This document shows, piece after piece, positions 56,810-64,000 of a stretch of 64,000 nt of DNA. Positions within the stretch are counted from its first letter, which is position 1, and the number at the start of each line of letters is the position of its first letter. This stretch comes from Larix kaempferi. Lineage: Eukaryota; Streptophyta; Pinopsida; Pinales; Pinaceae. Both the position numbers and the translations under genes were made by a program. Under the pieces are notes generated by a model. It saw nothing but the letters and a program-made list of their open reading frames with translations, was not told the origin of the DNA and made no database searches. The DNA lies in contig BSBM01000486.1 in assembly GCA_027924585.1 (NCBI GenBank), forward strand, positions 41,184,001 through 41,248,000. The letters run 5' to 3'.

Positions 56810-58620
56810 TCATGTTTAGAAAATGCAATATAAATAAAAATTATAGATCAATATAATATGAATACAAAATTTTAAATATAAATAATACATTAAAAAACAC
56901 ATATATATAAACATAAACATTATAAACATAAACACTGTTTATAAACACCATTTAGTATTAAATAAAATTACATTTTTAAATGAATTAAATCTTATTTTAG
57001 ATAATAAAAAAATAAATAAACTAAAAAAATCATTTTGTATAGAATGTTTATATAGATAGTGAAACATTCAATGAAATTGTTTTTTTATTTATTTAGAATA
57101 TGAATTTCATTTCTGTTTTGTTTGACTTTAGAATATGAATTTCATTTTTGTTTGAACAATTTTTTTATATGTTATTTTTTCCTTTTTATTTTAGAATATG
57201 GATTTTTTTATTTAACTATCTTTTATATGTTTATAACAAATTAATTAATTATTTTAGTATTTACAGTTTATTGTTATTAGGTTCACAATATTTCCAAAAA
57301 TGCAAAACTAATAAAATGATTATAGAGCACAAACATGAACCCCGTTTTCCCAATCCATGGCAAACAAAATTGTTATTCCTTCAATCAACTTTGTACTACA
57401 AAGTTTCACATATCATAATGTTCATTATGGTCTCTACATAGGACCCACAATAATGTTCCTTATTAACAATTAATTTCATTGATTAATAAAAGCCATCTTA
57501 TTTCTTAGTTTTTTTTCCCTATTTTTTCTTCTTCTCAGATACTTTTCTATATTGTGGATCTTCTTGTAAAAGCTACATGACTATAAATCTCCTCTCCCTC
57601 CCCTCTTGAGCTAGCTAAACTCATAAAATTAATTTTGTACTAGTAAACATTTAATGGTCAATGTCCTTGCTAATTTTACTATAAATCTCCTATCCCTCCC
57701 ATCTTGAGCTAGCTAAACTCATAAAATTAATTGTGTACTAGTTTTAACATTTAAATGATCCATGTCCTTAGCTAGTTCTACACCATGTTTACTTATATCC
57801 TTTAGCTACTTCTACACCATGTTTACTTATATAAGTGATAAATGTTAAAAATAAAATCAAAATGATAAATACTATTTAAATAAAAGAAAGAAAAAATATT
57901 AGAATATGAATGAAATGATTAGCTAAAATATGATCATTTCTTTCAACAAAAATATATCATGCTTTAGTATCAAACACTTGGTTCATGGGTATATGAGCAT
58001 AAAGTGGATGTCATGTTTACATCTATTTATAACCATAAACCTAAAGTAAAAAGAATTAAATAACCATATTTTTAAGTTTCATTATTTTTTAAAAAGAATT
58101 AAATAACCATATTTTTAAGTTTCATTATTTTTTAATACTTTTTGGTCCATTGTACATTATTTAATCAGGGAACCATGAACATCTCAAAATTCTATACAAA
58201 GTGAGACAGGATACTTTATAGTCATATAAGCAATTTCAAAATGCAAAAGTTAATTATATCCTATTGTTGTTTTGCACACACTCTCCCACACGCCCACTCA
58301 AGTTTCAACATAACCCCTAAGTATTGTAAACTAGTCACAACTATTTATGATAAAAATAAACAATGTTTTTTTATATGTTCCTGGAGTGATGGCTTTTTTT
58401 AAATGCTCTCGGAGTGATGGATTTTTTTATATGCTATCGGAGTGATGGTTTGTCAAGCAACCCAAAATTATTTTATTGTGTAAGTAGTGTTTTTTTCCTC
58501 ATATTGGTCACATGATAGCCTCATGTGAAATATTATTTACATATAATAAGAATAAGAATAATCGAAGGTGAGCATTCAAGTGTTAATATTTATGTTGTAG
58601 AAGCAATTCAAAGATGCATA
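56810..58620. repeat. Diverged segmental duplication, copy 2
   Basis: Homologous to 55300-56760, with its own internal tandem copies: about 100 bases at 57585/57680 (TAAATCTCCTMTCCCTCCC and following), about 35 bases at 57775/57812, a 43-bp perfect tandem at 58048/58091, and three copies of GGAGTGATGG with spacer at 58384-58450. Confidence 0.75.
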
Positions 58621-58624
58621 GATA

Positions 58625-60531
58625 TTAAATATATTTAACTTTTTTAATGAATATTTGTTAGGAAAGCATGTGAAATTATATTGAAAAATATTATGAGTCG
58701 TAGCTTTTATTTTTAATTTTTATGGCAAGAAGGAGAAAGAGAGAAAAAAATTAAAAAACAAATATATTCACCCCACAACCAATCAACTATCATTTAAATT
58801 TTATACTTGAAAACTACTATTTGATACTTAACTAATCATCTCTTATATTTATAGATATACATATCATAGAAAAAAATAATTATAATATAATTATTCTTTA
58901 TCAATAATAAGAATAATATTATAAATAATCATAATAATATGAATATATTATACTTTAAAAAATAATCTATATTCTTCAAAGAATTTTATTTGTGTTTGAG
59001 TAAATTTCCTATATATATAGCAAATAATTTTTTCCAAAATAAATTAAGCTTTGAATCCCAATTAAATATTCTTAACCAATAATGTTTTTTTAATTATATC
59101 TAAAAGATTATCACTAACACTACATCCAAGTTTTGTTATTGGTAAATATGAATCATAAATCCATGAAAACCATGCCCATATAGAGATTATATTATAAAGG
59201 ATACAAATAGTCTTGTGATGTAACCAACTATTTGCAATAAGATTATATGTCAACCATTTACAAGCCAAACCCAAGCTATAATGGAAGAAAATATCTAAAT
59301 ATGTGTCTAATGGAATTAGAGATATCGTTGAAAGAGTTGTGCCAGTGCTTGTGTTGTGGCTTCCTGACATGTTTGAGTTATATGTTGAATGTTAATTAGC
59401 AATCACTTGATCAAATAATTAACTAGCTTGTCCTTTTTCTAGATATAGATATCCTTATATTTATGGAGGAAATTATAATGATTTTGACTTGGAATGACAA
59501 TAATAACGATCTTTTAAATTTTTATGAGAATGATATTAAATGGATTAAGAATGTCTATCTTAAATGTTTATCACAAGCATATAGGATTCACTTTGTTGAT
59601 CAATATCTTATCATGTATATTCATAAAGGGGATCTTTAAATTGTGAAAAAGAAGGTCAATATATTGTAGATATTAGGGGACTAGAAGTAGCATATGAACG
59701 TGTTTATAGGTATTGGCGATATAAAAAGGGGTATATAGTAAAAATATGGTTTTTTTAATTGGAAAGATGTATGGTATGTATTTATCAATATCTAGTGAAA
59801 TTAGGAGTATTCTTTAATATCCCATTAATAAAGACACTATGGCATAATTTCATTGAGTGAAAACCCTGTGATCACAAGGTGATGACTCTCACATTAATAT
59901 TGATGTTCTAATTATTTTTAAAGGGATTAATAAGATTATACATGTGAAAGTTTAAATTAATATGCATTGCTTAGATTTTTTGGTTGGTAAGAACCATGAA
60001 AGAACATGATCAAATTTTGGATTAGAGAAGAATGGGAGATACATGAATATATCAAAGAATCTATAATCTTACCTAAGGGTTTTCGTTTCTATTCTTGTTT
60101 TGAGACCCCACTCCCATCTCCAAGTTATTAGTGATGGCCCATTGGTTTGTCAAAACACATTAATAATCTTATCCCAATGGTGTTAAATATTTATTGGCCA
60201 ATAAGGTAATTGAACTCCATTTTTGGTTTACAAGGAATTTCTCAGTGCTCTCACCTAATACCAAATCTTTCTAGACTATCTAAACCCCTTAAACAGAATA
60301 AGATAATCCCTTAACATCTATTTATGTGTCACAATTTTGTAAACTAACTTCAAATTAACTTTTTATTACATCAAAATTTGAATATGTAGACACTAATTTT
60401 AATGTTATTAATTAAAATGATGAAAAACTCAAGACACATTGTGTCACAAAGTAGTATCATCCTAAAGTCCACCATCTTACTATAATGTTTGCGTTGAAAT
60501 GAATTTAAAAAAAAACAATAAAATGATAATG
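58625..60531. other. AT-rich spacer
   Basis: No gene or recognisable element. Only short, poorly coding frames on both strands. Confidence 0.4.
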
Positions 60532-60700
60532 CACTACAAGGAAAACATTACCTAGAGGAAGTTTTTAGTGTTATAAGATTGGATAAAATTATAATAAAAA
60601 AAACTTCACTAAAATCTTTGCTATTGGTAGTGGAGATTTTAATGAATGCTCACTATAACTAAGAATTATGGGTAGTTGGAAGTTCTAATAAAGTTTTTTC
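60532..60700 (+). mobile_element. Possible terminus of a CACTA DNA transposon
   Basis: CACTACAAGGAAAAC is close to the usual CACTACAAGAAAA terminal repeat of plant CACTA elements. The following 150 bases hold short recurring phrases (AGTTTTTAGTG, CTTCACTAAAATC, GTGGAGATTTTAATG) like subterminal repeats. No matching inverted end was found in the window, so the partner is absent or outside. Confidence 0.3.
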
Positions 60701-61379
60701 TCTTATTTTTTCGATGTACTTATATCCTTAAGGTGCACTCATGCACCCATACTTAATATGCACTGGTTTATATTTTTTAAGACATGGGTGCATATTATAT
60801 TTTAAGGAATCAAAGCATATTACATATTTTTAAAGCATTGATGTATATATCCCTATTCACACCACAAATCCTTATAATGGTGACGATAATTTTAATGACA
60901 ACAATAATGGTATCATTCAAGAAAATAATGTAGTTATTGTTTTCTTTAGAAGCATGAGTGCATTTATGACATTTATCAGCATCAATGCATTTCTATATGT
61001 ATAGAGCACTCATGTTCAACAACCATTTAAAACAACCAATGCATAAATATATATAAACCACACAACTGAAGTCAAATGAATACAATGCATGAATATGTTT
61101 ATGTACTAAATTTTTCCACGTTGTGGATATGCAAATGCAATGTCTTGATTTTTTTATTATAAAATTCCATCTAATCTTTAGAAAATCAAATATTTTTAAT
61201 AATACTATTGATTTTTATATTTTAGTTATTGTGTTTGGGTATAATGAATTCATTAAGGTATTGTATTGTTTAAATAAATATATTAACTGAATACAAATAT
61301 TTACATTGTAATAATTTAAGTCATCCATATATTTAATTGAAAACATAACATTTTATAATATTGGAGATTTTATGAAAAG

Positions 61380-62240
61380 ATGGAATCTCGAATCCGAGAT
61401 CAATTTCATAAACTTTTCCGAGAGCATCTCAATGCAGAATTGGGGAATTTGGTAGAGGACATGGACTCCACCCGCACCAAGGAGACCAGATATACCAAAA
61501 CTCTTGGCCTATTGTGGTACACCAAGACTCTTCTAGGTCAAGTTCTTTCTGATTACGTTGATGGTTGGCTCCAGGTCAATCCTCATGGAATGAATTTGTA
61601 ATCCCATATGGAGAGAATGGAGGGTTGGATTCAAATGGTGCGCATGAAGCATATGGCTTGCATAACTTAGAATGAACCCAAGAGTTCGCACATGTTCATA
61701 TATCTAGCTGAACAGAGGAAAGAGAAGGAATTTTTTAGTAGAATGGTTATGCTACTCACGCAGGACCATAATCAACATATGGAAAAAAAATTGGAGATTC
61801 TAATGTCTGAGGAGCTTGCAGAGGATCTGGGACATATGCAGGATTACCCTAGGAATACCTGCACTAGAGAAACTCGATATAGAAAGACCTCGGGTCTTCT
61901 TTGAAAAACATCAACACTTCTAGGGTGTGCTATTATGGAAATATCCAATTGGTTTATGTGAGGAGGAGAAAAATGGCCTAAGTCTCTTAGCCAAGACAGA
62001 TCGTTTGGAAGATTGGCTCTAGCAAATTGTCAAATTGCAGTAGGAAATGAATGTGAAGCTCAACGCCTTGGCACACGAGCTCATCGATAAGGTCTTCCAA
62101 AGGAATGTTCTTCTAGCTCAATATGGGCTCATTTACTGAAGGAAATCGAATAAAAAATAAACTAGCAAGGAAATTGTGAATGCGAGGGAGTCTGAATCCA
62201 AGGTGGCTCCAATCATCACCATCTCGGATGAATCCTAATC
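61380..62240 (+). pseudogene. Unidentified decayed coding region
   Basis: G/C content and codon-like texture rise sharply against the AT-rich surroundings. The plus strand has two frames of 70-73 codons (61380-61601, 61692-61904) with helical charged content and further short readable pieces to a SKVAPIITISDES-like end near 62235. CTRETRYRKTSGLL (61860) echoes TRTKETRYTKTLGLL (61470), an internal repeat. Resembles a retroelement gag or accessory ORF in style; no motif recognised. Confidence 0.35.
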
Positions 62241-64000
62241 TTCTCTTCTACTACAGCTCCAGGTGGGCTCGATTTAAGTCTGTTTAGTCAAATTATGCTA
62301 TGAACTTAGTTTCTTTTTATCTTTTGGTCAAAAGCCCCATCCTATCGGACAATATGTCTTTTAATTTTAGTGTCAAGTTCTATAAAGACAATTGTAGGAT
62401 TATTAGATACAATATTAAACCTTTGTTTTCTTTAGCAGTAATAGTCAAAACTAAAAGTTAAAATCTGAATTTTGAAGAGGTAACTGGTCTAGTTTCAGCA
62501 TTGTTAGGCCAATCACCCCCAAAAACGGTAACTCTTTTTTTATAATACAATTCTCTTGATTATACTTTACAAAAGAAAAAGTGACCCAATTGAAAAATGG
62601 GGACTAATTTTACAATCAGATCACTTTGACCCATTTTTTCCATTTGGCCCATTAAATTTTGATTGTTTCAAAGTATAAAATGGTTTGTTGTTAAATTCAA
62701 TCTTGATCTTCTCAATATCAATCGTTCCTTCGTGTTCGAATGACAATTTAATTTTCCCCATTGGTAATATTGAAAATCAACTGAAGATGTTCCATCTATC
62801 GTGATGGTTGAATGTATTGATTGTTGTATCATTGTGTCTAAAAGGTATGCCAATCATGATTGCATAGGATTGTAGTATTTTTTAATTGTACAAAAAATTA
62901 TTTGAAAAGGAAATCAATATGTTGTCGTTTCCTTGATATTAATTTTTTTAATATTTTGTTGGGCCATAGATTTCATAATGACATTTAGTGTTAGAGCTAA
63001 GAGTTAGATCATAAATATCATGTAGTCAATTAAAAATATCACACTATCATTTATCTCAAGGCAATGAGTTAATTCCCCATGTGGATACTCTTAGTACACT
63101 ACATTATGCTAGTACCTAGTGTTATGGCACACAATAAGCAATAATCATTTAGTACACTACATTATGCTAGTACCTAGTGTTATGGCACACAATAAGCAAT
63201 AATCATTAAGATAATAGAGATCAACTACCAAATGATGAATATGAAGCATATGTACTAGATTAAATTGGGGATGTCAGGGGCACGAGGAGATGGTTCACCT
63301 CATTCCATGGTTTAATATGCCAATTGAAAAGGAAATATTGGCATTTTTTTTAGATACATCACCTCTATGATATTGTGTTAGGTGAATATAATGAATTGGA
63401 AACTCTTTTCACTTTTCTAATGCATTGGATTCTAATGTGAGCTCACAGATGGATTTGGAGATGTATATTTTTTATTAGCTAGCTCTTTGATTTTCCCACC
63501 CTACCTTTCTCTACTAGCATTAAGTTATTAGCACCTAGGTTATGACTCTTAGTGAAAAGGAAGGACTTGGTAAGAATCCAAACACATCTTGATTGACATG
63601 CAAGTGCGAAAACACCTGATTCCACATCCTAAATCATAACCATATGATAAAAATATGCAAAATCAACTTATTAGTCTAACAAATGCTACAAATATAAAGT
63701 AGGAGGGATGCTTGATTCAAGATTTTTGTGAGAAATCTCTCAAAAAAAAATATTCGATAAGGATCTTTTACTGATGATGAGGTGCATGTGAACATGAGCA
63801 TATAATCATTGTGTGCACCTTTTAAACATAACCAACCATATGACAATGCAATAGAAATTCAAGCACATAAATGAACATCATGTGATAACAGAGTTCACCA
63901 AACTAAACTAGCTAAGTCTATGTGCCTACTTCAAATGCATGACTGATCCATTAATATGATGAATAAAATGCATAAACATTGATTACATCATAAGGATTTC
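62241..64000. other. AT-rich spacer
   Basis: No gene seen apart from the tandem duplication at 63091-63206. Confidence 0.4.
63091..63206. repeat. Perfect 58-bp tandem duplication
   Basis: 63091-63148 and 63149-63206 are identical (TTAGTACACTACATTATG and following), so the duplication is young. Confidence 0.95.

Noticed and set aside
63091-63206. 58-bp duplication as a transposon target duplication
   Set aside because: The copies are directly adjacent with nothing between them.

Overview
The window looks like plant nuclear DNA with the composition of a large, repeat-swollen genome, probably a gymnosperm such as a conifer. That is an inference from the nested LTR retrotransposons, their families and the AT-rich, gene-poor spacers; no species-diagnostic gene was seen. 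There is no bacterial gene organisation. Nearly everything recognisable in the first 48 kb is retrotransposon sequence, most of it broken.

Layout. (1) 1-1060: the 5' end (leader, primer-binding site, LTR) of a minus-strand Copia element of a family called A here. (2) 1440-19008: a minus-strand Ty3 chromovirus (gag, protease, RT, RNase H, integrase, chromodomain, 3' LTR), split by a 12.5-kb plus-strand insertion at 3700-16165 with a perfect 5-bp target duplication (AAGGA). The inserted element has LTRs of about 2.3 kb, no protease, RT or integrase, and one very long reading frame of unknown function. Its 5' LTR holds a fragment of yet another element (4103-8349), and its 3' LTR holds a solo LTR (14302-15204). 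(3) 19301-23280: an LTR-like repeat, then a 5'-truncated plus-strand Copia element with its 3' LTR. (4) 23281-36452: a complete 13.2-kb minus-strand Ty3 element. It has both LTRs and a gag-pol that stays in one frame over about 2,150 codons, broken only by stops. It also has a third sense ORF of about 920 codons between integrase and the 3' LTR, preceded by its own TATA-like promoter. (5) 36453-42598: two tandem-repeat arrays and a second family A Copia element with deletions inside RT. (6) 42600-48450: LINE remnants (RNase H and endonuclease) and a Ty3 integrase/chromodomain fragment. (7) 48.5-64 kb: AT-rich spacer with local duplications, one candidate host gene at 52199-53898 (minus, multi-pass membrane protein, one apparent frameshift), a possible CACTA transposon end and an unrecognised decayed coding stretch.

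How the parts relate. The retroelements carry standard replication signals: initiator-tRNA-Met primer sites, polypurine tracts and TATA boxes inside LTRs. The insertion order can be read directly: the chromovirus came first, then the long-ORF element, then the pieces inside its LTRs. The most unusual content is two sets of proteins with no enzymatic domain that I recognise. One is the long single frame of the large-LTR element, with about 60-residue Trp repeats followed by WDPGI motifs. The other is an accessory ORF found both as ORF3 of the 13.2-kb Ty3 element and as a decayed fragment at 5021-8345. Both copies have a folded N-terminal region, a PAxxxQKL-type basic motif, a low-complexity stretch and C-terminal coiled coils.
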